Translations under genes and position numbers: made by a program | Shown here: piece by piece, positions 7,685 to 15,753 of the stretch | How the letters are laid out: every line of letters begins with the position of its first letter | Numbering within the stretch: the stretch's first letter is position 1 | Origin: Candidatus Kaiserbacteria bacterium | GTDB lineage: Bacteria > Patescibacteriota > Minisyncoccia > Phycocordibacterales > UBA918 | NCBI GenBank assembly: GCA_020428685.1 | Contig: JAGQMJ010000004.1 | Coordinates: forward strand, 1-45,614 | Direction: 5' to 3' | Length of the DNA: 45,614 bases | The notes under the pieces: generated by a model | Told to the model about the DNA's origin: nothing | Database searches by the model: none | Seen by the model: only the letters and a program-made list of their open reading frames with translations

Positions 7685-10161
7685 GTTACATCAATGTTTT
7701 CAGTAACAACTTTTACTTCCCCTTCGTCTGAATCAGCCGAATTTTTCCTTCCTCTCAAGCTCACTCCAAGCATTATCAGTATTAACCCTAGCGCCAGTAT
7801 TCCGACTCCGGCCGCTACACTGTACGGCTCGTCACTTGATTTCAGTTCGCTAGTGTTGGTAATAACATTAGCTTCCTCGGCGTCGACTGGAGTAAACGCT
7901 TCCGCTCTCTTGATGAATGAGAATGGGTTACTTTGAGCGATGATTTCACCAGCATTGTCTGTGACTGCTGCATACACATCATGGCGACCATCTTCTAGCT
8001 CTCTATCAAATGTGTAAACGAATGACCCATCTGCGTCGGTCTTGATTGTCACAACTGTCGGTGAACTAAAGATGTAAAGAGTTACAAAACTATTTGGTAG
8101 TGACTTTCCTCTAATCTCTGTTTTGAGATGAGTATCGTCACCTCCTTCGCCACCAACCTTTTTAATCGGAGACACATTCTCAACCTGAATCAAATCATCA
8201 TGGACTAAGGCTAGAGATTCTTTTGGAGATTCGTACTCAATCACAGCTTCTACCTTACTGTCATTTGGGTCGTAGCCTCTTGCGATCTCAATCCCATCTG
8301 TCACTCCGTCATTATCAGTGTCAGAGAGTTCAGGGTTGGTTTTGTAGATATTAACTTCGTCGAAGTCTGAAATCCCGTCCTTGTCAGTATCGACAGACGA
8401 GTCGCCCGAACTTCTTTCCTTTCTAATCCCTTCAAACACAGCGACCTTTTCCTGCATTTTTTGGATTCGCAAATCCAAATCTTCTTCAATTGAGTCGGCG
8501 ATACCTTGAGTTCTTTCACTCTTTAGATTATCAAAAACAATTTCATCTTTCTTTTTACGCAAAGCGTCCTTAGCTGCTGAAATCAAGATTTCATCACCAG
8601 ACTGAACTGCGGCTGCGTAGTTTCTCAACAAAGCATTCATCTCAGCGCTGTTTTGTTTAAGGAGTAGGCTTGTCTCTACAGAAACACTGTCACTTTTTAC
8701 GTCCTCAAAATCAGAAACCTTTACAAACTCTCTTGCGTCGTCTGTTTTGGCAGGTGCAATCGACACTATCGGCTTCCTGGCATCAGACTGGATGGATAAA
8801 GGGGTGGTAGATTCGTTCTTTACAGTAACCAATATAGTCTTGCTTTTGATTACCTTTGAACCGTCCTTTGTCTGTGCGTACAACTCATACTTACCGTTTG
8901 GTATATCTTTTGTATCAAAAACGAATTGCCATTTTTCAAATCTTTTAGTGGCTAGAGCAACAAATCTTGAATTCAATGATTGGACTGGTCGCAAATAAAG
9001 CTCAATGTACGAGTACTTCTCTCCTGCTTCAATACCGATTGTGGCCGAGCCTGAAAGTTCTGAACTACCTGAATTGAAAATTCTGAATGTCTCTACCTGG
9101 TCGGTCGTTTGGACGATCTTTACGATGTTGTCGACACCTAAAGAATCTTTCTCAACAACTGTAGAATCCTTCTTAACAGCTTCTTGTGTTGGCAACTTAG
9201 GAACAATTTCTGTCTGCTCTGATTCGTTTGCATTCAAGACTGCTGCCTCCTCATGTGTCACTTCACCACTATCAACTAAACCTGAGTCTACTGTATTAAT
9301 AGGTGAATCGTCCGGCTGGTCAACAGTATGTTCAGTTAGCTTACCAACGAAAAATCTTTTTGATTCATAAGTTTTGTTGTCACCGGAAACTGTTCTAACG
9401 AAGAATTTTAAAGTGTAGTAATCTTTGACGAGTGATTCGTAAGGAATAATTACTCGGTAATTATTATTGGAAGTGATTTCAGTTCCAACGTCAATAAATC
9501 CAGAATGTCCTTCTCTCACTAGCTTTGACTTTACCTGATCAACATTGGTGGCTGAAAAAGAGACTGGGAAACTCTTTGTCACTTCATCTGGGATATTTGT
9601 GTTGAGCTGAAATGAGTCTGAGACAGTATTTTGAACCACAGAAACAGTATCAGTTGTACCTGCCACTAGAGCATTCTGGCCTGAAAAACTAAAGTTCTGA
9701 ATATAGTTTGGTGCCAAATAAGCTGAACCAACCATAATCATACAAAGTCCAGATGCGTAAGCTATTCTGTAGGCTGGCTTTTTAAAGAAATAGTCAAACT
9801 CCCTTTCGATAACTTTTGCCTTCTCAATAGAGCGCAGACTCATATTGGTTGGTAAAACAACTGGTTTCGTTTCTACCAGTTTCTTTTCTTTCTTGGTAGC
9901 AGAACTTTTTCTTGCCACCGTTTTCTTTGAAACACTTTTTCCAGCACCAGACTTCGCTTTAACCACCTTCGAAACTGGTCTTTTTTTAACTTTTGGCTTT
10001 GCCGGACGTTTGGTCGCAGTTTTTTTAATCGTTGTCTTGCCTACTTTTTTTACAACAACATTTTTTACCGAAACTTTTTTTGGAGACTTCTTAACAGCAG
10101 CCTTAGTAGCAGGCTTTTTAACCTTAGATACTTTTACGGTAGTTTCTTTTTTGGCTGCCAT
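7681..10161 (-). CDS. Membrane/surface protein with histone-H1-like Lys/Ala/Pro tail and thrombospondin type 3 repeats
   Basis: An 826-residue protein with an unusual layout. Residues 1 to about 95 are built from Lys, Ala, Pro, Val and Thr in patterns such as KKPATKAAVKKSPKK, like bacterial histone-H1-like proteins and AlgP tails that bind DNA. A hydrophobic segment follows at about 132-152, then several hundred residues of Ser/Thr/Val-rich extracytoplasmic sequence with Ig-like stretches. Near residues 590-640 lie two calcium-binding type 3 repeats (DTDKDGISDFDE and DTDNDGVTDGIE), then a further beta domain, and a membrane segment (about 785-805) with a short cytoplasmic tail. A single N-terminal and a single C-terminal membrane pass would leave both ends in the cytoplasm. 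The gene sits 12 nt after the response regulator and overlaps the sensor kinase gene, so all three are one operon. Function unknown. Confidence 0.85.
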   Translation of the reverse strand: MAAKKETTVKVSKVKKPATKAAVKKSPKKVSVKNVVVKKVGKTTIKKTATKRPAKPKVKKRPVSKVVKAKSGAGKSVSKKTVARKSSATKKEKKLVETKPVVLPTNMSLRSIEKAKVIEREFDYFFKKPAYRIAYASGLCMIMVGSAYLAPNYIQNFSFSGQNALVAGTTDTVSVVQNTVSDSFQLNTNIPDEVTKSFPVSFSATNVDQVKSKLVREGHSGFIDVGTEITSNNNYRVIIPYESLVKDYYTLKFFVRTVSGDNKTYESKRFFVGKLTEHTVDQPDDSPINTVDSGLVDSGEVTHEEAAVLNANESEQTEIVPKLPTQEAVKKDSTVVEKDSLGVDNIVKIVQTTDQVETFRIFNSGSSELSGSATIGIEAGEKYSYIELYLRPVQSLNSRFVALATKRFEKWQFVFDTKDIPNGKYELYAQTKDGSKVIKSKTILVTVKNESTTPLSIQSDARKPIVSIAPAKTDDAREFVKVSDFEDVKSDSVSVETSLLLKQNSAEMNALLRNYAAAVQSGDEILISAAKDALRKKKDEIVFDNLKSERTQGIADSIEEDLDLRIQKMQEKVAVFEGIRKERSSGDSSVDTDKDGISDFDEVNIYKTNPELSDTDNDGVTDGIEIARGYDPNDSKVEAVIEYESPKESLALVHDDLIQVENVSPIKKVGGEGGDDTHLKTEIRGKSLPNSFVTLYIFSSPTVVTIKTDADGSFVYTFDRELEDGRHDVYAAVTDNAGEIIAQSNPFSFIKRAEAFTPVDAEEANVITNTSELKSSDEPYSVAAGVGILALGLILIMLGVSLRGRKNSADSDEGEVKVVTENIDVT

Positions 10162-10173
10162 AAATATAAAAAT

Positions 10174-10980
10174 CTACTTTGCGATATCCTCAATTGTCTT
10201 AATCAGTTCTGACAAATCTGTCATTGCTTTAACATAAAACCCAGCTGCTCCTAGCTCTTTTGCCTTTCGCTTGTCTTCTTGTCCGTCTCGATTAGAGAAT
10301 ACAATTACCGGTATATCTTTCAAATCATTATCAGACTTAATCTCAGACAAAACCTCAAAGCCACTTTTACCCGGAAGCATCAAGTCCAAAATAATCACAT
10401 CAGGCTTGAACTGCTTCATTGAGTCTATCGCTTGCCGACCATCGCCACTAAACTCGTATGGAAATGAAGATTTCTCAAGCCTCAATGAAAGAAGGTTTCT
10501 AAGTAGTGGGTCATCTTCGACCACATAAACACGAATACCTTTAGTCGATGTGGCATTGTGGATCGGAGTGATATCAATCGCTGTACTACCTGAGAAATTG
10601 TCACCTTCTCCAAAGATAACTTTCATTTTCTGGATAATTGAATGCACGTCTTCGCTAGGAGTGATGTAGTCCGCGACACCAAGAGCCAAGACAGATTCAA
10701 TCTTGTCTTCCACGTCTTCGACTAATGCAAAAATAGGAAGAGCGTGAGACAGGTCGAGAGAGCGCAGCTTACTAAGCATGTCTACACAAGTGTGTCCGTC
10801 ATGAAGATGATTAAGAAGGACAATATCAATTTTATTTTCCTCCAACAGCTCAGACGAAACCGAATCACAAGAAGTCGTATGAATAGTAACTCCGTATGCT
10901 TCAAGAGAGCGCTCAAGATTAAAAATCTGGGTATTCTCATCACCAACAACCAGAACATGCTTATTTGTAAGTACTGACAT
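10174..10980 (-). CDS. Double-receiver response regulator (first receiver degenerate)
   Basis: 268 residues comprising two CheY-like receiver domains and no output domain. The second (about 148-265) is canonical: acidic pair VVEDD, phospho-acceptor in IILDLMLPGKSG, Ser in VFSNRDG and Lys in FYVKA. The first (about 8-125) keeps VVGDEN but has VLLNHLHDG where the phosphorylated Asp should be, so it is probably a pseudo-receiver used for protein contacts. The ATG at 10980 gives MSVLTNKHVLVVGD, where the receiver strand begins normally; a GTG at 11007 would add nine residues. It leads an operon with the H1-tailed membrane protein and a sensor kinase. Lacking a DNA-binding domain, it probably signals through protein interaction. 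Confidence 0.92.
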   Translation of the reverse strand: MSVLTNKHVLVVGDENTQIFNLERSLEAYGVTIHTTSCDSVSSELLEENKIDIVLLNHLHDGHTCVDMLSKLRSLDLSHALPIFALVEDVEDKIESVLALGVADYITPSEDVHSIIQKMKVIFGEGDNFSGSTAIDITPIHNATSTKGIRVYVVEDDPLLRNLLSLRLEKSSFPYEFSGDGRQAIDSMKQFKPDVIILDLMLPGKSGFEVLSEIKSDNDLKDIPVIVFSNRDGQEDKRKAKELGAAGFYVKAMTDLSELIKTIEDIAK

Positions 10981-10987
10981 TAGTTTA

Positions 10988-10996
10988 ATAATAACA
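10988..10996 (-). promoter_or_regulatory. Extended -10 promoter directly before the response regulator
   Basis: TGTTATTAT on the minus strand matches the extended -10 form TGnTATwAT, and its last base is 7 nt before the ATG at 10980. Transcription would start at or next to the start codon, giving a leaderless mRNA. Confidence 0.5.
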
Positions 10997-11030
10997 CCTG
11001 CACACACTTACTTACCGACTAACTCACAGT

Positions 11031-13061
11031 CTATTTCTTTTTCGACACCGAATCCTCTAGGTACTTAATTTCATCACGAATGATTGCAGCGGTTTCGAAA
11101 TCAAGCAGGGACACCGCCTCCTCCATTTGCTGTCTTTTTTCTTTTAAAACTTTTTTAGGGTTCTTCTTAAACAGCTCCATATCTACTTTGAGAAGTGTAT
11201 CTACCGTCTCGTCGTGCGAAGAGCGCATCTGGTCGGCAATAGACTTAATCTCTTTAATAATTGTCTTTGGAGTTATACCGTGTTCTTTATTGTAAGCTAA
11301 CTGCTTCTCTCTCCTGCGATGTGTTTCTCCAATAGCGTATATTAAAGCGTCAGTCATTTCGTCGGCGTACAAAACTACTCGACCGTTCACATTTCTGGCG
11401 GCGCGTCCGATGGTCTGTATTAAGGCTGTTTCGCTACGCAAAAAACCAGCTTTGTCAGCATCCAAAATCGCCACCAACTCAACCTCAGGCAAATCAAGAC
11501 CCTCTCGGAGAAGGTTAACTCCCACCAGACAATCAAACTTTCCTTTTCGGAAATCTGTCAGGATTTCAATTCTCTCAATTGTGTCTACATCACTGTGAAT
11601 GTACTTGGTTTTAATTTTCTTATCCTCAAGAAATTCTGCCAAGTCTTCCGCCATTTTCTTAGTCAAGGTAGTCACCAAAACTCTGGCTCCGCCTGTAATG
11701 ATTCTTTCGGATTCCTCGATAAAGTCTTTGATTTGACCAGGATATTTGTCAGTCTGAACAATTGGCCGAACGTCAATCTCTGGGTCAATGAGTCCAGTTG
11801 GTCTAATAATCTGCTCCACTGGCTTAATTCCGGCCTTCTCAAGCTCCGCCAATTCATATTTTCCGGGTGTAGCAGTGGTGTAGATTTGCTGACCAACCCT
11901 CTCCTTAAACTCCTCAAAGCGGAGCGGGCGGTTATCTACGGCTGAAGGAAGTCGGAATCCAAATTCAACCAGATTATCCTTGCGCGAACGGTCACCGGCG
12001 TACATCCCATTAAGCTGAGGAATTGTTACATGCGATTCGTCAATAATAGTAAGAAAATCAGGTGTTCCGTCTTCTTTGTGTGGAAAGTATGAAAGCAAAG
12101 TGTATGGAGCCTCGCCTGGTCCACGTCTATCAAAATGTCTTGAATAGTTTTCGATACCATTACAGTAGCCAACCTCGCGCATCAGAGCTAGGTCGTGCTG
12201 AGTACGGCGCTTTATCCTCTCTGCCTCTAGCAGCTTGCCTTCTTTTTTAAATTTTTGCAGTTGCTGCTTCAATTCCTCTTGGATATCAGCGATTGCCAGC
12301 TTTCGCTCTGCTTCCGGTGTCACGAAGTGCTTGGCTGGAAATAAATAAAACTCATTTGGTTCAGCGATAATTTCTCGAGTTATCTCGTCAATTTTTGTGA
12401 TCTTAGATATTGCATTTCCAGTAAATCCAAGTCGGTAAATCGCTCGCTCATTGGTCGGCATTATCTCGATCATATTGCCCACAGCCCTAAAGCTAGCTGG
12501 AGTCAGATCAGCGTTAGTCCGCTCAAACTGCATATCAATCAAAGTACGTAACATCTCAGCTCTTGTGCTTTCAAAACCTATTTCGAACTTCAGGAGCTTG
12601 CCTTTGTATTGCTCTGGCGAACCAAGACCATAGATACATGAAACCGAAGCAACAATTATCACATCTTGCCTGGTCAGAAGAGCCTGTGTACTGGCATGAC
12701 GAAGCCGATCAATTTCTTCATTGATTTGAGCTTCTTTCTCGATATAAGTATCGCTGGTCGACATGTACGCTTCTGGCTGGTAATAGTCATAGTAAGAAAC
12801 GAAATAGTGCACAGCGTTATTTGGAAAAAAGTCGCGGTATTCCTGTGCCAGCTGTGCCGCGAGAGTTTTATTGTGTGCAATCACCAAGGTAGGTTTTTGG
12901 ATTTGCTGGATAACATTGGCAGCCGTAAAAGTTTTGCCTGAGCCGGTCACACCCAAAAGAGTCTGAGTTTGCAAACCAGATTTAACACCTTCTACCAGAG
13001 TTTTGATAGCCTGAGGCTGATCCCCTGCTGGAGTTTTCTCCGTCGATAGTTCGAATTTCAC
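11031..13061 (-). CDS. uvrB: Excinuclease ABC subunit B
   Basis: UvrB is the helicase-like damage-verifying subunit of nucleotide excision repair. The 676 residues match the normal length. Visible are Walker A GVTGSGKT at 37-44, the beta-hairpin region YYDYYQPEAYMSTSDTYIEK used to probe DNA, the DESH Walker B near 340, helicase motifs including VGVNLLREGLDLPEVELV and QTIGRAARN, and the C-terminal UVR helix pair (DFETAAIIRDEIKYLE) that contacts UvrC. The start is a GTG with no Shine-Dalgarno, preceded 6 nt upstream by a TATAGT hexamer. A strong terminator of the preceding gene lies just upstream, so uvrB needs its own promoter. Unlike UvrA and UvrC here, it shows no domain loss. Confidence 0.97.
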   Translation of the reverse strand: MKFELSTEKTPAGDQPQAIKTLVEGVKSGLQTQTLLGVTGSGKTFTAANVIQQIQKPTLVIAHNKTLAAQLAQEYRDFFPNNAVHYFVSYYDYYQPEAYMSTSDTYIEKEAQINEEIDRLRHASTQALLTRQDVIIVASVSCIYGLGSPEQYKGKLLKFEIGFESTRAEMLRTLIDMQFERTNADLTPASFRAVGNMIEIMPTNERAIYRLGFTGNAISKITKIDEITREIIAEPNEFYLFPAKHFVTPEAERKLAIADIQEELKQQLQKFKKEGKLLEAERIKRRTQHDLALMREVGYCNGIENYSRHFDRRGPGEAPYTLLSYFPHKEDGTPDFLTIIDESHVTIPQLNGMYAGDRSRKDNLVEFGFRLPSAVDNRPLRFEEFKERVGQQIYTTATPGKYELAELEKAGIKPVEQIIRPTGLIDPEIDVRPIVQTDKYPGQIKDFIEESERIITGGARVLVTTLTKKMAEDLAEFLEDKKIKTKYIHSDVDTIERIEILTDFRKGKFDCLVGVNLLREGLDLPEVELVAILDADKAGFLRSETALIQTIGRAARNVNGRVVLYADEMTDALIYAIGETHRRREKQLAYNKEHGITPKTIIKEIKSIADQMRSSHDETVDTLLKVDMELFKKNPKKVLKEKRQQMEEAVSLLDFETAAIIRDEIKYLEDSVSKKK

Positions 13062-13067
13062 TTTGCT

Positions 13068-13086
13068 ACTATAACCCGTGTGCGGG
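13068..13086 (-). promoter_or_regulatory. Probable uvrB -10 element with short inverted repeat
   Basis: TATAGT (13068-13073) lies 6 nt before the GTG start of uvrB. Immediately upstream is CCCG-CACA-CGGG (13075-13086), a small inverted repeat inside the promoter spacer that could be an operator. A -35 match is poor. Confidence 0.35.
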
Positions 13087-13095
13087 AATAAAAAA

Positions 13096-13126
13096 AGCCG
13101 GCAAAACCCTTCGGGTTTTGCCGGCT
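13096..13126 (-). terminator. Strong intrinsic terminator of the HD-domain gene
   Basis: A perfect 14-bp stem (AGCCGGCAAAACCC pairing with its complement) has a TTCG-type loop and is followed on the minus strand by seven T residues. The stem begins inside the stop codon of the HD-domain gene. It should isolate uvrB from upstream transcription. Confidence 0.92.
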
Positions 13127-13877
13127 AAACTCTAACTTGATCATGTCTTCTGACATCACGCAGAAGCAGTCTTATTTGCTCCAACGTTGCCCATTCTAGC
13201 TCTGGGTAAAGACAGCCGACTTCTTTTGACATAGGTATGACATACTCAATCGTCTGCCTAATCACTCTGGCCCTCTTCTCAAAAGTTCCTGTCAATGTGT
13301 CCATGTTATGAAAACGATCATGAACCTTCAGGATACAGGCACGAACACCTCCGAACCGCACACGCTCAAATATAGCGATGTCGTGCTGTTTCTTGGTTTG
13401 CCATGGCAAGCGTGGTGGCTTTGTTACTGCAAACACCAAGAGAGGAACCTTGTTAAAGAAACCATGATTCCGTGCCACTCGAAAGTGCGACCACGATTCA
13501 TAATCTTCCACGAGATCGTGGAGGAAAATGCTGACCAGCATATCAACGTCTCTTATGCCTGATATTTTGACAGCACAAACGTATATCCATCTTTCATGAA
13601 CAATCAGAGGCTGACCATTTTCACGTTTTTTACCCCAATGCTCATCAGCCGCAGCTTTGCATGCACCCATTATCCTTTTGTACGCAAGGCTTTCTGCTCC
13701 AAACACATCCGCCGTCAGCCTGGCTATCTTGTGAAGCTTGATACTACTTTCAATGTCCTTTCTGATTCTTCTCAGCCTCCTCTTATCAATCTTGTCCTTT
13801 TTGTGAGAATTATAGTAACTACGCAAAAATTTTAGGTTGTCACCGAAGAGTGCAACCTGCTCTGCTTGAGGTTGCAT
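13125..13877 (-). CDS. HD-domain protein resembling small alarmone ((p)ppGpp) hydrolases
   Basis: A 250-residue single HD domain. The metal-binding pattern of RelA/SpoT-type hydrolases can be read in order: His in LIVHERW (H94), HD at 120-121 followed by the ED pair in HDLVEDYES, and a distal Asp in KVHDRFHNMDTL (D187), which parallels the KLADRLHNM motif of SpoT. No synthetase, TGS or ACT domain is present, as in small alarmone hydrolases of the MESH1 type. A basic N-terminal helix (about 25-45) precedes the domain. It has a clear Shine-Dalgarno, its own promoter and a perfect terminator, unlike most genes here, so it is a one-gene unit. Alarmone hydrolysis is inferred; other nucleotide phosphohydrolase roles remain possible. 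Confidence 0.78.
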   Translation of the reverse strand: MQPQAEQVALFGDNLKFLRSYYNSHKKDKIDKRRLRRIRKDIESSIKLHKIARLTADVFGAESLAYKRIMGACKAAADEHWGKKRENGQPLIVHERWIYVCAVKISGIRDVDMLVSIFLHDLVEDYESWSHFRVARNHGFFNKVPLLVFAVTKPPRLPWQTKKQHDIAIFERVRFGGVRACILKVHDRFHNMDTLTGTFEKRARVIRQTIEYVIPMSKEVGCLYPELEWATLEQIRLLLRDVRRHDQVRV

Positions 13878-13883
13878 TTTGTA

Positions 13884-13889
13884 CTCCTT
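13884..13889 (-). promoter_or_regulatory. Shine-Dalgarno of the HD-domain gene
   Basis: AAGGAG lies 6 nt before the ATG at 13877. It is one of the few good ribosome binding sites in the window and it fixes the start. Confidence 0.75.
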
Positions 13890-13911
13890 GGTGTGAGTTC
13901 AGAACTGCTGC

Positions 13912-13940
13912 TATATTGTAACAAATATAGAAAAAGTCAA
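13912..13940 (-). promoter_or_regulatory. Candidate sigma70-type promoter for the HD-domain gene
   Basis: TTGACT (13935-13940) and AATATA (13912-13917) are 17 bp apart on the minus strand, in the gap after tgt. The -10 match is imperfect; an overlapping TACAAT has a shorter spacer. Confidence 0.4.
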
Positions 13941-13956
13941 GCTGCAGCAGGCGCCG

Positions 13957-15156
13957 TTAGCTTATTAAAATTTGTTCACGCAATCTCTTGGTGAAATTTA
14001 CAATGTAATAAAGATTGTGAAGTGACGCCAAGTGTGGCCCAAGCATCTCCTGCGAACGAAATAAATGAGCCAAATATGCCTTGGTGTAGTTGGTACAGAC
14101 GTAACAATCACAAGACTCATCAGGCTTTGAAAAGTCACGCTGGTACTTTGTATTTAAAAGATTTGTCCGCTTATGACCCTCGTTGGTGCGCTCGTAAATA
14201 GTCCCAGTGCGGCCGATACGTGTCGGTGCTACACAATCAAAAGTGTCGCAGCCTAGAGCAACTCCTTCCACTATATCTTCTGGCTCACCGATACCAAGCA
14301 GATGTCTAGGCTTGTCTTCGGGCAATATTTCATTCACAGCTCTCAGCGCTTGCCCTAAGTCTTCCTTCGAAAAACTCCCACCAATACCAAAGCCATCAAA
14401 ATCCATCGCACTCAATACTTTTGCGCTCTCAGAACGTAAATCCAGATGTCGACCACCTTGCACTACACCATAGAGACCTTGTTTCTTCAGTGCTTCATAG
14501 TTTTGTTTATGTGCCATGATACTACGCTTGGCCCAGCGATGCGTCCGTTCCATTGCCTCTCTTTGATATTCGTAGTCGGCTGTTGGACTGGTACACTCAT
14601 CAAAAGCCACGATGATATCTGCTCCGATATTGTGCTGGATATCAATCGAACGCTCAGCCGTAAAGCGATGCATTGAGCCGTCTATATGTGAAGTAAAAGT
14701 CACTCCTTCCTCATCAATAATACAAAGCTTGCCATGATCTTCAGCCAGCTTCTTTGAGTAGACATTGAGTCCAGATTTTTCAGTTTTTTCTTCCACATCT
14801 CCTTTAGCAAACTTTGTTACCCCTTTGCCAAAAGCTGCTCCTAGCGAAAATACTTGGAAGCCGCCACTGTCTGTCATGGTTGGCATATTCCATCCAGAAA
14901 ACTTATGCAATCCTCCAGCCTCCTTCACCACATCGTCACCGGGCTGCAAAAAAAGGTGGTAAGTGTTTGCAAGCGCCACTTGGTTACCAACAAAATCCCG
15001 CATATCCTCTGGCTTGATACTCTTTACGGTACCCTTAGTACCCACCACTACGAAAGCGGGAGTTTCTATGTCTCCATGAGGGGTATGAATAACACCAGCC
15101 CGGCCTATAGTGCCGGGCTGTCGTTTAACTATTTCGAATGATATCGGTTTGTTCAT
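13957..15156 (-). CDS. tgt: Queuine/preQ1 tRNA-ribosyltransferase
   Basis: Tgt exchanges G34 of GUN-anticodon tRNAs for a queuosine precursor. The 399 residues show all key features: the base-binding TDSGGFQVFSL with D96, VVQGG near 231, GIGG near 257, the nucleophile Asp in GCDTFDCVAPTR (D304), and the zinc site C349, C351, C354 and H380. An extra segment of about 35-40 residues (about 107-145) is inserted between FSL and the EEGVTFTSHIDG motif, which accounts for the length over the usual 375. No queuosine synthesis genes lie in the window, so the base may be salvaged. It ends an operon with the FKBP and CapA-like genes. Confidence 0.96.
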   Translation of the reverse strand: MNKPISFEIVKRQPGTIGRAGVIHTPHGDIETPAFVVVGTKGTVKSIKPEDMRDFVGNQVALANTYHLFLQPGDDVVKEAGGLHKFSGWNMPTMTDSGGFQVFSLGAAFGKGVTKFAKGDVEEKTEKSGLNVYSKKLAEDHGKLCIIDEEGVTFTSHIDGSMHRFTAERSIDIQHNIGADIIVAFDECTSPTADYEYQREAMERTHRWAKRSIMAHKQNYEALKKQGLYGVVQGGRHLDLRSESAKVLSAMDFDGFGIGGSFSKEDLGQALRAVNEILPEDKPRHLLGIGEPEDIVEGVALGCDTFDCVAPTRIGRTGTIYERTNEGHKRTNLLNTKYQRDFSKPDESCDCYVCTNYTKAYLAHLFRSQEMLGPHLASLHNLYYIVNFTKRLREQILIS

Positions 15157-15189
15157 GAGTAATTTTGACCAAATCAGGCCGCAATCAGA

Positions 15190-15741
15190 CTACTTAATCT
15201 CAAGCAGTTCAATTGAAAATACTAGAGTAGCATTACCTGGGATTGGACCGATTCCTTGCTCACCGTAAGCTTTCTCTGGTGGAATGACTAGAATTCGTTC
15301 TCCTCCCACCTTCATACCGATCAGACCTTCTTCCCAACCTTTAATTACTCGTCCTTCACCGACTGTGAATTCAAAAGGTGCCCCTCGCTTTTTTGAATTA
15401 TCAAACTCCTTTCCTCCCTTTAGAGTTCCAGCATAATGAACCGAAACAGTATCTCCTGCTTTAACCTCATCTCCTGATCCTACTTTTACATCATCTATTA
15501 CCATATTTTTTAAGTTACCCTTACTATCAGACGCTGCTAAAAATGCTTCTGCTCTTGCTTGGTTTACGTTTGCTGACTGCCCAACCACCACAATACCCGG
15601 CGTCTCAGCCTGAATAGCCTGTGCTGATTGAACATCATTTGCTCCACGGAATAAAGTGCTCTCTACCTGAATCAGATACAAAGCCAACCCCATAAAAAAG
15701 ACACTCAGTCCCGCTCCAACTAATTCGAATTTATTAAACAT
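15190..15741 (-). CDS. Membrane-anchored FKBP-type peptidyl-prolyl cis-trans isomerase
   Basis: 183 residues with an uncleaved-looking N-terminal membrane segment (about 8-25), a linker, and a complete FKBP domain from about residue 85 to the end. Diagnostic motifs are VSVHYAGTLKGGKEFDNS, VGEGRVIKGWEEGLIGMKVG, and the AYGEQGIGPIPGNATLVF segment. FKBPs speed proline isomerisation. The anchor places this one on the outer face of the membrane, where it could help fold the secreted proteins encoded farther along. It starts 12 nt after the CapA-like gene. Confidence 0.93.
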   Translation of the reverse strand: MFNKFELVGAGLSVFFMGLALYLIQVESTLFRGANDVQSAQAIQAETPGIVVVGQSANVNQARAEAFLAASDSKGNLKNMVIDDVKVGSGDEVKAGDTVSVHYAGTLKGGKEFDNSKKRGAPFEFTVGEGRVIKGWEEGLIGMKVGGERILVIPPEKAYGEQGIGPIPGNATLVFSIELLEIK

Positions 15742-15753
15742 AATTAACAGTAG

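Noticed and set aside
9845-10237. Plus-strand open frame of 130 codons opposite the H1-like tail
   Set aside because: It is the complement of a Lys-rich repeat region and gives a Phe/Leu/Val-rich composition artefact. No start signal or family motif; the minus-strand gene is certain from its operon context.
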